Shown: positions 49,579 through 57,868 of the stretch, piece after piece
How positions within the stretch are numbered: the first letter of the stretch is position 1
Layout: each line of letters starts with the position of its first letter
Source: Mycobacterium sp. 852002-51057_SCH5723018
GTDB taxonomy: Bacteria; Actinomycetota; Actinomycetes; Mycobacteriales; Mycobacteriaceae
Direction: 5' to 3'
Assembly (NCBI RefSeq): GCF_001667035.1
Contig: NZ_LZIR01000070.1
Span: forward strand, 248,001 to 312,000
Length of the DNA: 64,000 nt
Made by a program: the position numbers and the translations under genes
The notes under the pieces: generated by a model
Seen by the model: only the letters and a program-made list of their open reading frames with translations
The model's database searches: none
Told to the model about the DNA's origin: nothing

Positions 49579-50202
49579 TCACGGCTGCCCAGGCTTGAGC
49601 CGCACGAACAGCGCCTCGGCCTCGGTCAACAGTGTGTCGCCATCGCTCAACCGCCCCGACACGAAGATCTTGCGCCCGTCCACCCGGTCGACGCCCGCCT
49701 CGAACTGAAGCTCCTTCTCGATCGGCACGATGTTGCGGTAATCGATCTTCAGGTACGCGGTGCGCTGGTAGGGGCCGCCGGTGAGCACCGCGGACGTCAA
49801 CCCGAGCACGGTGTCGAACAGCATCCCCAGCACCCCGCCGTGCACGGCGCCGTTGCGGCCCAGATGAAACCGGGGGAAACGCGCCCAGCCGTGGATGCGG
49901 CCGTCCTCCCCCTTGCGGGCCGACATGGGGACGGTCAGGATGTTGCCGCGCATGGGCAGATCCATCCGCCGCCCGGACGGTGACTCCCATTCGTCGGCGT
50001 CGTAAGGGCTCAGCAGCGACGAGACTTTTTCCAGCAGGTCGGCGGCCTCGGTGATCACCTCATCGGGGGCGTCGACGGCCCGGGCGTGGTCCTGCAGCCT
50101 GCGCACGGCATCGATGAACCGGCCGTAGTCGGGCCCACCCTTGGTGGTTGGTTCGGGCGGATTGAATCCACCGCCAGGGTGCTGCTGCTGTTCGCCGGCC
50201 AC
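49579..50202 (-). CDS. PaaI-type hotdog thioesterase
   Basis: 207 aa from a GTG near 50202. A Pro/Gly-rich N-terminus and a helical segment precede a single hotdog domain with NGAVHGGVLGMLFDTVLG, the PaaI-family signature (HGG with a later Asp). The C-terminal strand pattern LKIDYRNIVPIEKELQFEA supports it. Acyl-CoA thioester hydrolysis is likely; substrate unknown. Head-to-tail with the aldo/keto reductase gene upstream (42 bp). Confidence 0.82.
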   Translation of the reverse strand: MAGEQQQHPGGGFNPPEPTTKGGPDYGRFIDAVRRLQDHARAVDAPDEVITEAADLLEKVSSLLSPYDADEWESPSGRRMDLPMRGNILTVPMSARKGEDGRIHGWARFPRFHLGRNGAVHGGVLGMLFDTVLGLTSAVLTGGPYQRTAYLKIDYRNIVPIEKELQFEAGVDRVDGRKIFVSGRLSDGDTLLTEAEALFVRLKPGQP

Positions 50203-50244
50203 CAGGACACCGTATTGCGCCCCCGGCCGCCTTTCGCGCGGTGG

Positions 50245-51123
50245 TCAGACCGTCTGCTGACCCCCGGCGACCGCCAGGGTCTCGAACTCCTCGTCGGTCA
50301 GCGTGATCTCGGCCGCGGCGACGTTCTCCTCGAGGTGCGCGACGCTGGAGGTGCCTGGGATCGGCAGCATCACCGGCGAGCGCTTGAGCAGCCAGGCCAG
50401 CGCCAGCTGCGACGGCGTCGCGTCGTGGTCGGCGGCGATGCGCTGCAGCGGGCCGTCCGGGGCCGCCAGCGGCCCGGCGGCCAGCGGGAACCACGGGATG
50501 AAGCCGACGCCCTGGCTGGTCGCGGCGTCCAGCAGCGGCTCGGCCCCGCGCGACGCCAGGTTGTACATGTTCTGCACCGACACGATCTCGGCGATCTGAG
50601 TGGCCTCCTTGAGCTGGTCGACGTTGACCTCCGACAGCCCGATGTGGCGGATCTTGCCCTCGTTCTTCAAGTTGACCAGCTCGCCGACCTGGTCGACCAG
50701 CGGGAAGTTGCGGTCGACGCGGTGCAGCTGGAACAGGTCGATGGCCTCCACGCCGAGGCGGCGCAGGCTCATCTCGCATTCCTGCCGCAGGTAGGCCGGA
50801 TTGCCCAGCGGGACCCAGACGTCCGGTCCCGTGCGCAGCAACCCGGCCTTGGTCGCGATCACCAGCCCGTCATAGGGGTGCAGCGCCTCGTGGATGATCT
50901 CCTCGGAGACGTAGGGGCCGTAGGAGTCAGCGGTGTCGATGAAGTTGACGCCGAGCTCGGCGGCCCGCCGCAAGACACGGACGCATTCGTCGCGGTCGGC
51001 GGGCGGGCCCCACACCCCTTGGCCGGTCAGGCGCATGGCGCCGAAACCGAGTCGGTTGACGGTCAGGTCGCCGCCGAGGGTGAACGTTCCGGATGCTTGG
51101 GCAACAGTTTTGTGCGCGGTCAC
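50245..51123 (-). CDS. Aldo/keto reductase
   Basis: 292 aa from GTG 51123. TIM-barrel NADPH-dependent oxidoreductase. The catalytic tetrad is visible: Asp in FIDTADSYG, Tyr of the same motif, Lys in VIATKAG, His in FQLHRVD. The NADP-binding end reads PIPGTSSVAHLEENV. Substrate not predictable. Divergent from the DUF1990 gene (58-bp gap). Confidence 0.88.
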   Translation of the reverse strand: MTAHKTVAQASGTFTLGGDLTVNRLGFGAMRLTGQGVWGPPADRDECVRVLRRAAELGVNFIDTADSYGPYVSEEIIHEALHPYDGLVIATKAGLLRTGPDVWVPLGNPAYLRQECEMSLRRLGVEAIDLFQLHRVDRNFPLVDQVGELVNLKNEGKIRHIGLSEVNVDQLKEATQIAEIVSVQNMYNLASRGAEPLLDAATSQGVGFIPWFPLAAGPLAAPDGPLQRIAADHDATPSQLALAWLLKRSPVMLPIPGTSSVAHLEENVAAAEITLTDEEFETLAVAGGQQTV

Positions 51124-51181
51124 ACCTGTAGACCGTACGCCGGAAAGGTGGCCGCACGTCCTGGCGTGGCAAGCTGGCCGG

Positions 51182-51682
51182 GTGGACCTAGGAGCGCTCG
51201 AGGAACTTCCGCTGACGTACCGCGAGGTGGGCGCGACGGCCGACGGCAGGCTGCCCGCGGGCTACGACCACCAACACGTCGAGCGTCAAATCGGCACGGG
51301 CGACGAACGTTTCGAGCGGGCCGCCGATGCGGTCATGCACTGGGGCATGCAACGCGGCTCCGGCCTGCGGGTGCAGGCCAGCTCGGAGGTCGCCGTCGTC
51401 GACGCGGTGCTGGTGGTGCGGTTGGGTTTCCTGCCCGCGCCGTGCCGGGTGGTGTACGTCATCGACGAGCCCGACATCCGCGGGTTCGCCTATGGCACGC
51501 TGCCGGGGCACCCGGAGTCCGGCGAGGAACGCTTCGTGGTCCGCCGCGACCCGAGCACCTCCGCGGTGTTCGCGGAGGTGTCGGCGTTCTCCCGGCCCGC
51601 GAGCTGGTGGAGCAAGGCGGGCGGCCCGCTGGTGCGGGTGAGCCAGCGCGTCATCGCGCGGCGCTACCTGCGCGCGGTCTGA
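51182..51682 (+). CDS. DUF1990 protein
   Basis: 166 aa from GTG 51182. LTYREVGAT at the start, then YDHQHVERQIGTGDERFERAADAVMHWGMQR, shown here in part (HVERQIGTG, MHWGMQR), and GYAYGTLPGHPE-like GFAYGTLPGHPESGEERF are typical of the DUF1990 family. Soluble, function unknown. Divergent from the aldo/keto reductase. Confidence 0.8.
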   Translation: MDLGALEELPLTYREVGATADGRLPAGYDHQHVERQIGTGDERFERAADAVMHWGMQRGSGLRVQASSEVAVVDAVLVVRLGFLPAPCRVVYVIDEPDIRGFAYGTLPGHPESGEERFVVRRDPSTSAVFAEVSAFSRPASWWSKAGGPLVRVSQRVIARRYLRAV

Positions 51683-51803
51683 TGGGTCCCGGCCCGCGTT
51701 CGTCCGCCGCGGTCCGCGACACGTAAACGGTTGCGAAGACGCGCCGATGGGTCTCGCAGTGGTTTATATCTCGGCGAGGCCCCTAGCCCGCAGGACGCCC
51801 GCG

Positions 51804-52745
51804 CTAACGCCCCCAGCCGGCGAGCAAGCGCTCCGCGCCCCCGCACATCTGCTCGATGACCTCCCCCACCGACGCGTCGTCGCGGATCATCCCCACGCCC
51901 TGGCCGGCATCGACGGGGGCGATGCGGCGGTCGTCGGCGGCCGCCGCGGCGGCCAGCTCGTCGCAGGCCGGCGGGTCGAGCGCCTCCTCGCGGCCCGTCC
52001 AGCGCGCGACGAAGTCGTTGGCCAACACGCGCGCCGGGAATCGCGCCGGCCAGGGCCGCCCCCTGGCGAGGTCGAAGGCCCGGGTGACGGCCGTGTCGGT
52101 GGCCCGCGCGGCGATCAGCGCCCGCCGGCTGCCGTCACCGGTCAGGGCCTCCGGGCACGCCGCCAGCCGGGTGCCCACCCACGCCCCACTCGCGCCGGCG
52201 GCCAGCACCGCGGCCAGGCTGCGCGGCGAGGCGATGCCGCCGCCCGCCAGGACCGGCACTGTGACCGCGTCCAGAACGGCGTCGAGCAACGGCAGCGTCG
52301 CGAGTTGTACCTCGCCGTGGCCGCCGGCGCCGGCGCCGCGCGCGACCAGGACGTCGACGCCGGCGTCGACCGCCCGGCGGGCCCCGACGCCGTCGTAAAC
52401 CTGTGTGACGGTGGGGATTCCGGCGTCGTGCGCCCTGGCGACCCATGACCAGTCGGTACCGAAGCTGACCGACAACAGGGCGGGCCCGGCCGCGAGCGCG
52501 TCCTCGAGCAGCCCCGCCTGGCTACGCATCACCCAGTCCACCAGGCCGATGCCGAACCTCCCGCCCACGTGCCGCAGCTGGGTCCGCAGCAGTTCCCTGC
52601 TGCCGTCGCTGCCCATGCCGACCATGCCAAGCCCCCCGGCGGCGGTGACCGCAGCGGCCAGCCGGCCACCGGCCACACCGCCCATCGGCGCGTTGAGGAT
52701 CGGCACCCGCAGCCCGAAATCCCTTGACCAGCTTGTGGATAGCAT
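51804..52745 (-). CDS. Nitronate monooxygenase-like FMN enzyme
   Basis: 313 aa from ATG 52745. TIM-barrel 2-nitropropane dioxygenase family: PILNAPMGGVAGGRLA at the N-terminus, LVARGAGAGGHGE and VLAGGGIASPRSLAAVLAAGA in the FMN phosphate-binding region. Members oxidise alkyl nitronates; the natural substrate here is unknown. The cupin gene lies 4 nt upstream of its start on the same strand, so the two probably form an operon. Confidence 0.85.
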   Translation of the reverse strand: MLSTSWSRDFGLRVPILNAPMGGVAGGRLAAAVTAAGGLGMVGMGSDGSRELLRTQLRHVGGRFGIGLVDWVMRSQAGLLEDALAAGPALLSVSFGTDWSWVARAHDAGIPTVTQVYDGVGARRAVDAGVDVLVARGAGAGGHGEVQLATLPLLDAVLDAVTVPVLAGGGIASPRSLAAVLAAGASGAWVGTRLAACPEALTGDGSRRALIAARATDTAVTRAFDLARGRPWPARFPARVLANDFVARWTGREEALDPPACDELAAAAAADDRRIAPVDAGQGVGMIRDDASVGEVIEQMCGGAERLLAGWGR

Positions 52746-52749
52746 CCGG

Positions 52750-53094
52750 CTAGTGGGCCCCGGGCTGGCTCTTCAGCACGGTCAGCATGACCACCGAGTC
52801 CTCGACAGCGTGCAGGCCGTGCCGTTCGGCCGGGATCGCGACGTAGTCGCCGGTCTTACCCTCCCAGGAGTCGCCGCCGGTGGTCAGCCGCACGTGTCCC
52901 TGCAGCACCTGCAGCGTCGCCTCCCCCGGGCTGTCGTGCTCGGAGAGGTCATGGCCGGTAAGCAAGGCCAGCACGGTCTGCCGCAGCTCGTGGGTGTGAC
53001 CGCCGTGGATGGTGTGCGCGGCGCGCCCGCTGTGCGACCGCCCCGCCTCGGCCAGCTTTTCGGAGGCGAGGCTGGTCAACGAGATGGATTCCAT
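52750..53094 (-). CDS. Small cupin-domain protein
   Basis: 114 aa from ATG 53094. Single cupin barrel: TIHGGHTHELRQTVLALLTG and LQVLQGHVRLTTGGDSWEGKTGD (in parts LQVLQGHVRL, GDYVAIPAERHGL). The usual metal ligands are only partly present (HDSPGEATLQ, ERHGL). Function unknown. Probably co-transcribed with the nitronate monooxygenase gene downstream. Confidence 0.78.
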   Translation of the reverse strand: MESISLTSLASEKLAEAGRSHSGRAAHTIHGGHTHELRQTVLALLTGHDLSEHDSPGEATLQVLQGHVRLTTGGDSWEGKTGDYVAIPAERHGLHAVEDSVVMLTVLKSQPGAH

Positions 53095-53125
53095 GGTCGG
53101 CCCCTTCGGTCGGGAAAGCGCTTTT

Positions 53126-53560
53126 TCAGACGGTCAATAGCAGTATCCCCGCCACCAGCAGGGCCACCGCCTTGACCACCTCGAAGCCGACGTAGACGTA
53201 GTGCGCGTGCGACCGGGGACCGCCGGACCCGGCGAGCACCCGATCGGAGCGGCGGGTCAGCCGGGGGCGCACGGCGACGAGCTGGATGGCCAGCGCGGCG
53301 ATGGCGACGGCAAAGGCCACCGCGATTCGCGCGGGAGTCGGGCGCCCAGTGCCCCCAGCCACGATCGCCACGATGACGAGGGCGAAGGCGACCTCGACGG
53401 TGTTGAGCGCACGAAACACCAGGCGCCCGATGCCGAGTCCGATCTGCAGGGTCACGTTGGGCGCGCGGAACTTCAGCGGGGCTTCGAGAAACGAGATGGC
53501 CAGCACCATGCCGAGCCAGACGAACGTGACCGCGACGGCGATCGCCGATCCGGTGTTCAC
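53126..53560 (-). CDS. Small four-helix membrane protein
   Basis: 144 aa from GTG 53558-53560. Four hydrophobic helices; FVWLGMVLAISFLEAPLKF at the start and GFEVVKAVALLVAGILLL at the end. Family not certain. Its start overlaps the stop of the HTH regulator by 4 nt (GTGA), so regulator and membrane protein are made together. Confidence 0.78.
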   Translation of the reverse strand: MNTGSAIAVAVTFVWLGMVLAISFLEAPLKFRAPNVTLQIGLGIGRLVFRALNTVEVAFALVIVAIVAGGTGRPTPARIAVAFAVAIAALAIQLVAVRPRLTRRSDRVLAGSGGPRSHAHYVYVGFEVVKAVALLVAGILLLTV

Positions 53561-54228
53561 CCGGCGGCTCCGACCGGGGTGAGGTGGGCCAGGCACAAAT
53601 CCGGTTCGACGAACGCGTCGAGCCGATCGACGGAAACCGGCGCCGCCCACGACTCGAGGGCCCCCTGCATCAGGCCGAGGTGGATGGGGCACACGACGGC
53701 ACCGCGGGTTTCGGCCAGCTCCAGGAACGGGCAGTGTCGCAGGCCCACCTGTTGCTTGCCCTTGGCGGTCCGCCGCTCGGGGGCGAACCCGAGGTCGTCG
53801 AGCATCCCGACCAGACGATTGACGGCCTCCTCGGCGCTCGCAGCGCGCTTCGGCCGCGACTGGGGATCCAGTTGCCGCCCCCATGCCCGGCCCGCGGCCA
53901 CCGCCTTGGCGCGCGGATTGCGTTCGGCGGCCAGCGCCGCGGTCAGGATCTCGGCCAGCATCCGGTAGTGACGCGTGCCGCCGCGATCCATCTGCCGGAC
54001 CGCCTGGAACATCAGCGGCGGGCGGCCCGGCCCCTTGGGTCCCTGCTCGACCTGCTCGATCTGGCCGTCGGCGACCAGGTTGTCGAGGTGAAAGCGCACG
54101 GTGTTGGGATGCACCCCGAGCGCGTCGGCGATCGTGACGATGCTCATCGGGGCGGGCGACGACCGCAACAACCGCAACACCTCGCGGCGGCGACCGGTGG
54201 GTTCCCCGGCGGACCTAATGTCGCTCAC
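53557..54228 (-). CDS. Winged-helix transcriptional regulator with conserved cysteines
   Basis: 223 aa from GTG 54226-54228. N-terminal winged helix (VLRLLRSSPAPMSIVTIADALGVHPNTVRFHLD, recognised by ADALGVHPNTVRFHLDNL) followed by the wing GPKGPGRPPLMF. The C-terminal domain has HCPFLELAETRGAVVCPIHL in two parts (HCPFLELAE, VVCPIHLGLMQG) and a last Cys in DLCLAHL. The C-x13-C start recalls iron-sulfur SufR-type regulators, but the full four-Cys spacing does not match. Effector unknown. Co-transcribed with the membrane protein downstream. Confidence 0.8.
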   Translation of the reverse strand: MSDIRSAGEPTGRRREVLRLLRSSPAPMSIVTIADALGVHPNTVRFHLDNLVADGQIEQVEQGPKGPGRPPLMFQAVRQMDRGGTRHYRMLAEILTAALAAERNPRAKAVAAGRAWGRQLDPQSRPKRAASAEEAVNRLVGMLDDLGFAPERRTAKGKQQVGLRHCPFLELAETRGAVVCPIHLGLMQGALESWAAPVSVDRLDAFVEPDLCLAHLTPVGAAG

Positions 54229-54326
54229 ACTCCCTCGGCTTCGGTGAAGAACGACTCATTATCGGCCACGTGCGGGTTCGGCGCCTCGGGAAGGGCGTCG
54301 ATGCACGGCTTTCCGATCGCGTACGC
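54225..54326 (-). pseudogene. Decayed ferredoxin (FdxA-like) remnant
   Basis: The minus strand encodes YAIGKPCIDAL, which matches the start of seven-iron mycobacterial ferredoxins, joined directly to HVADNESFFTEAEGV, which resembles their C-terminus. The whole cysteine-rich cluster region between is missing. This looks like a ferredoxin with a large internal deletion; it cannot bind clusters. The frame is open and ends at the start of the HTH regulator gene. Confidence 0.5.
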
Positions 54327-54404
54327 CAACCGCTCGAGTTTACACAATAAGGATTGTACAAACCGAGAGGATGCGGGGCCACCCTTGGGGCGATCGGCTA
54401 GACA

Positions 54405-54500
54405 CGCACCGGCGACGTCCTCCGGCGGGCCACCGAGGACGAGCAGCGGCGCCCGGCGTAACTTCGCCTCTGCCACTGCGTATTTGACCCCGTTGATATC
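54405..54500 (-). pseudogene. Possible universal stress protein fragment
   Basis: In the same open frame as the ferredoxin remnant, VKYAVAEAKLRRAPLLVLGG resembles the first helix and second strand of universal stress proteins (typically WAVxEAxLRxAPLxVV). Nothing else of the domain follows. In M. tuberculosis such genes neighbour fdxA in the DosR regulon, which makes a shared origin plausible but unproven. Confidence 0.3.
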
Positions 54501-54734
54501 GGACGGTGGCAGGCCGGAATCCGTGTAGGGCCTCCTCGACGCTGCAGAGCGGCCTGTGAACCGTCGGCCCGATCGGCCCACCTTAGGCATCTGTCAAATA
54601 CGAAGATTGTCAAATGATTTCGATAGCGGTCGTCATCATGGTGACATTGGGCCCTATCCGAAATCTGCGCGTGACTGAATAATGACGTCGTCTGACGTAG
54701 CTTTGCTGGGGCGGTTGCGGCTGAACAAAGGAGC

Positions 54735-54974
54735 ATGACGGTTATGGGTGGCAACCCACCGTTGTTATTGACCGAATCTGACGTCGACGCCCTCGCGCAC
54801 GAATTTTTACGCTCGAGCTACCTGGGCCCCACCTATGCCGGCTGGTCACCCGATCGGCGCCTCGACACTTTTCTGCGGCGGCGCGGCCTGTCCCGGGTGG
54901 CCGACGATGGCGACTTATCCAACGCCGTCCTGGACCGGATCATGGTGAACGTGGGTGTGGCACCGCGCAACTAG
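54735..54974 (+). CDS. Small conserved-type hypothetical protein
   Basis: 79 aa from ATG 54735 with a good ribosome site AAAGGAGC. Soluble, helical: LTESDVDALAHEFLRSSYLG then GWSPDRRLDTFLRRRGL. It resembles small mycobacterial proteins I have seen without assigned function. About 150 bp of non-coding sequence precedes it, containing a partial direct repeat (TGACGTCGTCTGACGT). Confidence 0.65.
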   Translation: MTVMGGNPPLLLTESDVDALAHEFLRSSYLGPTYAGWSPDRRLDTFLRRRGLSRVADDGDLSNAVLDRIMVNVGVAPRN

Positions 54975-54995
54975 CGGGCGAAAGTCAGCGGTTCG

Positions 54996-55730
54996 TCAGA
55001 TCGTGTCTTTGAGCGTGACGGTCTGCAGGTTGCGGCTACCGATGAGGTCCAGCAGTTGCCCGTAGCACCGCGTGATGGTGGGAAGGTTGGCGTGCATGAG
55101 CACGATCTGGCCCGGCTGGAATGACTTCGCGGCGCGGGCGACGAGGCTGCTTTCGTTTTCGGGCGTCGAGTCACCGATGTCGGCGCTCCACATGGTGATC
55201 GAGGTGTAGCCCTGGTCGGCGGCCACCCGGTCGATGTCGGCGTTGTGGGCCCCGAAGGGCGGCCGGAAAAAGGGGGTGCCGTCCGCGCCGTACGTGTTTC
55301 TCAGGAAGTCGGCGTTGCGCCGGATCTGGTCATCGACCGCGTTGAGTGCCATGCGGTTCAGGTTGGGGTGCGACCAGGTGTGGTTCGCCATCTGCACCTG
55401 GCCGGAATCCATCAACGGCCGAAGCGCCGGCGCATTGGCCGACCACGAGGGGTTGGCGCCGTTGACGAAGAAGGTGAGCCGGGTTCCGCTGTCCCGCGCG
55501 AATTGGGCGAACGCGGCCACCACCGGGGTGCTGGCGCCGTCGTCGACGGTGAGCGCGATCCGATTGCCATCCCCCGGCACACGGGTGAGCACGCCCGCCG
55601 GTGCCGCGACCGGCCCCAGCGGGATGCTCCAGCGGACGGGCGATGCGCTGGCCCCCGGACTGCGGGTCACGGCCGTCAGTAAGCCCGCGGCAATGGCGCA
55701 CAGCATCGCGCGCCGATCGATGTACGGCAT
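54996..55730 (-). CDS. Exported polysaccharide deacetylase (CE4), copy 1
   Basis: 244 aa with an N-terminal export signal (RRAMLCAIAAGLLTAV). NodB-type domain: metal Asp in LTVDDGAS, His pair in NHTWSHPNL, PFFRPPFGAHN, and the late HANLP. Carbohydrate esterase family 4 enzymes deacetylate peptidoglycan or other wall sugars. Paralogous to the gene at 56988-57833, with the same C-terminal words (YGQLLDLIGSRNLQTVTL). The EthR-like gene lies between, divergent from this one. Confidence 0.87.
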   Translation of the reverse strand: MPYIDRRAMLCAIAAGLLTAVTRSPGASASPVRWSIPLGPVAAPAGVLTRVPGDGNRIALTVDDGASTPVVAAFAQFARDSGTRLTFFVNGANPSWSANAPALRPLMDSGQVQMANHTWSHPNLNRMALNAVDDQIRRNADFLRNTYGADGTPFFRPPFGAHNADIDRVAADQGYTSITMWSADIGDSTPENESSLVARAAKSFQPGQIVLMHANLPTITRCYGQLLDLIGSRNLQTVTLKDTI

Positions 55731-55837
55731 GCCATCATTGTGACACCGCCGAACTGATGCGGATCAGACAAGTTGTTGCCGAACGAATTTCGACAAACCG
55801 CCGGCGACGACCCAGCAAACTGGCGGATAAAAGAACC

Positions 55838-55922
55838 GTTGATATTAATCGACAATATTGCTGGTTTTAATCAACAATTTCTTTGACATATCTCCACGTG
55901 TCCATAAAGTAACTACGTGTCC
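55838..55922. promoter_or_regulatory. AT-rich divergent control region of EthR-like gene
   Basis: GTTGAT-ATTA-ATCGAC (55838-55853) is a near-palindrome with one mismatch, and ATCAAC recurs downstream. TTGACA (55883-55888) then TAAAGT 16 nt later would start transcription at or next to the GTG at 55917, a leaderless mRNA. ACGTGTCC occurs twice (55896-55903 and 55915-55922). The strong drop in GC is unusual for the window. Confidence 0.45.
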
Positions 55923-56594
55923 GACCGCTCGACGCAGGCCGAGTACATGCACGCCTCCCGGGGCCGCCGGTCGTCGCACCACTCCGGCGATGGCCGGAAA
56001 CAAGCGATCCTGGCCACCGCGGAACGGCTCCTGAAGGAGCGACCGCTGGCCGACTTTTCCGTCGACGATCTGGCAAAAGGCGCCGGCATCTCCCGACCCA
56101 CCTTCTACTTCTACTTCCAGTCGAAGAACGCGGTGTTGTTGTGGCTGCTGGATCAGATGAACCACAAGGCGCACGCGGCGCTCGCGGCGCTGGGCCCGCA
56201 ATTGCCCGGCGACCCGGCGACGCTCTGGCGGGCGCGCATCGAGGCTTTCTTCGAGGTGTCGGGATCGCGTCGGGCGGTCGCCGTGGCCGGGGCCGCGGCG
56301 AAATCCACCAACCCGGAGGTCCGGCAGCGGTGGTCGGCGCTGATGCAAAAGTGGGTTTCCTACACCACGGCGGCGATCAAGGCGGAGCGTAAGCGGGGCG
56401 CCGCTCCGGACACCTTCCCGGCCGAGGACCTGTCCGTCGCGCTGAACATGTTGAACGAGCGGGTGATGGCCGCGACGTTCACCGCCGAGGAGGAAGCGAT
56501 CCCCGAAAACCGGGTGATCGACATGCTGGTGCACATCTGGCTGGCCGGGATCTATGTGGCCGACGGTAAAGCCTTGGCCGCTAAGGGTTTTTGA
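55917..56594 (+). CDS. EthR-like TetR-family repressor
   Basis: 225 aa from GTG 55917, probably leaderless. The HTH (PLADFSVDDLAKGAGISRPTFYFYF, recognised by DDLAKGAGISRPTFYFYF) and the C-terminal domain (WSALMQKWVSYTTAAI, ALNMLNERVMAATF, MLVHIWLAGIY) closely follow EthR of M. tuberculosis, which represses the monooxygenase ethA. No ethA-like gene adjoins. It lies between two deacetylase paralogues, one divergent and one co-directional; these are possible targets. Confidence 0.87.
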   Translation: MSDRSTQAEYMHASRGRRSSHHSGDGRKQAILATAERLLKERPLADFSVDDLAKGAGISRPTFYFYFQSKNAVLLWLLDQMNHKAHAALAALGPQLPGDPATLWRARIEAFFEVSGSRRAVAVAGAAAKSTNPEVRQRWSALMQKWVSYTTAAIKAERKRGAAPDTFPAEDLSVALNMLNERVMAATFTAEEEAIPENRVIDMLVHIWLAGIYVADGKALAAKGF

Positions 56595-56987
56595 GCCCCG
56601 CCGCGCGCGGTCGATGCTCTCGTCGATCAACCGGTCGACGGCGCCGACGTAGGTCGGCGACGGCGCCTTGCCCGACAGGGCGGCGACCGCCCGGGCGTGC
56701 CCAACACCATTCAGCAGGCCGTTACGCAAGCGATCAGCGTCGACGAACTGGCGCGGATCTCGTTGCGCGTACTGTCGACCGGCGGCACGCTGCGCGATAT
56801 CGGCGACTCGGAGTGGGAGCACCTGCCGGACCTGGGGCCCGGATTCACCGAGGAGGCGGCGTGACGCCACGAGGTCGCCCGGTTGCGGGTTGACCAGGCA
56901 TAGCGAGAAAGTCACAAGTTCATCTCCACGCAGGAACACTCGACGGATGTGCCGGGACCGCGGTGGGGGGCAGCTTAGCGTTCCAGC
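56595..56987. other. Intergenic region, probably decayed
   Basis: No convincing full gene in 393 bp. The minus strand near 56595-56680 encodes APSPTYVGAVDRLIDESI, which looks protein-like but lacks a start. The plus strand has the short frame listed separately. The last ~120 bp before the deacetylase gene are featureless, with no clear ribosome site. Confidence 0.4.
56697..56864 (+). pseudogene. Short open frame, possible gene tail
   Basis: From GTG 56697 to TGA 56862-56864, 55 codons encode ISVDELARISLRVLSTGG and an acidic end (DSEWEHLPDLG). Composition is protein-like and unlike shadow frames, but no ribosome site is visible. It could be a small protein or the tail of a deleted gene. Family not recognised. 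Confidence 0.25.
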
Positions 56988-57833
56988 GTGAGCGAACTGG
57001 ATCGGCGGCGGTTCCTGGTCGCGGTGGCCGCGACGGTGGCCGTGACGGGGATCTCGTGGTACTCCGGCGGCGGTCCAAGCGAGACGGTCGCCCATGGAGA
57101 CGTGGCCGGATCCGTGCCCAACCCGATCACTCCGGCCCTGCCGCCACTATTGCCGCCCCCGGCCCGGGGATCGCGCATCCCGCTGCCGGGTGGCGCGGCG
57201 CTGGCCAAGCTTCCGGGCACCGATCTCATGGCATGGACGGTCGATGACGGTGTCAACACCGACGTGGTGCGGCTCTACACCCAATTCGCCAAGGACACCG
57301 GCGTGCGGCTCACCTACTTCGTCACGGGCTCCTTTCGCTCCTGGACCGAGAATTCCGCCTTGCTTCGACCGCTGGTGGAATCCGGGCAGATTCAGCTGGC
57401 CAACCACACGTGGAGCCACCCGGATTTGACGAATCTGTCGCCGAGCCAGATCGCCGACGAACTCGGTCGCACCGACGCGTTCCTGCGCAACACCTACGGC
57501 GTGGACGCCGCCCCGTACTTCCGGCCGCCATACGGCCATCACAACTCCGTGGTCGACGCGGTCGCGGCCGATCTGGGCTACCAGATTCCCACGCTGTGGA
57601 GCGGCGACTTGCGAGACTCCGCAGTGCTTTCCGAGGACCAGATTGTCCGGCTGGCGCACCAGTCCTTCGCGCCGCAGAACATCGTGATCGGCCACCTCAA
57701 CCACCCACCGATCACCCATGTCTATGGCCAGCTTGTGGACATCATCCGATCGCGCAGACTGCGGACCGTGACGCTCAACGACGTCTTCCTGCGACCGGAG
57801 ATACCGCACCGGACACCGCGTTTCGCCGGCTGA
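56988..57833 (+). CDS. Exported polysaccharide deacetylase (CE4), copy 2
   Basis: 281 aa from GTG 56988. Signal-like start with RRRFLVAVAATVAVTGISW (RRRF could be a Tat signal), a Pro-rich stem, then a NodB domain: WTVDDGVN, NHTWSHPDL, PYFRPPYGHHN and GHLNHPP. All key metal and catalytic positions of CE4 appear. Paralogue of 54996-55730, with a longer stem. Probably acts on cell-wall sugars outside the membrane. Confidence 0.87.
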   Translation: MSELDRRRFLVAVAATVAVTGISWYSGGGPSETVAHGDVAGSVPNPITPALPPLLPPPARGSRIPLPGGAALAKLPGTDLMAWTVDDGVNTDVVRLYTQFAKDTGVRLTYFVTGSFRSWTENSALLRPLVESGQIQLANHTWSHPDLTNLSPSQIADELGRTDAFLRNTYGVDAAPYFRPPYGHHNSVVDAVAADLGYQIPTLWSGDLRDSAVLSEDQIVRLAHQSFAPQNIVIGHLNHPPITHVYGQLVDIIRSRRLRTVTLNDVFLRPEIPHRTPRFAG

Positions 57834-57868
57834 GGCGGCGCCCAGCGGCGGATGAGATCAGGCGAAGC

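Noticed and set aside
55845..57095. Long minus-strand frame across the EthR-like gene
   Set aside because: Opposite strand of a clear TetR gene; only the short 56595-56680 part looks protein-like and it has no start.
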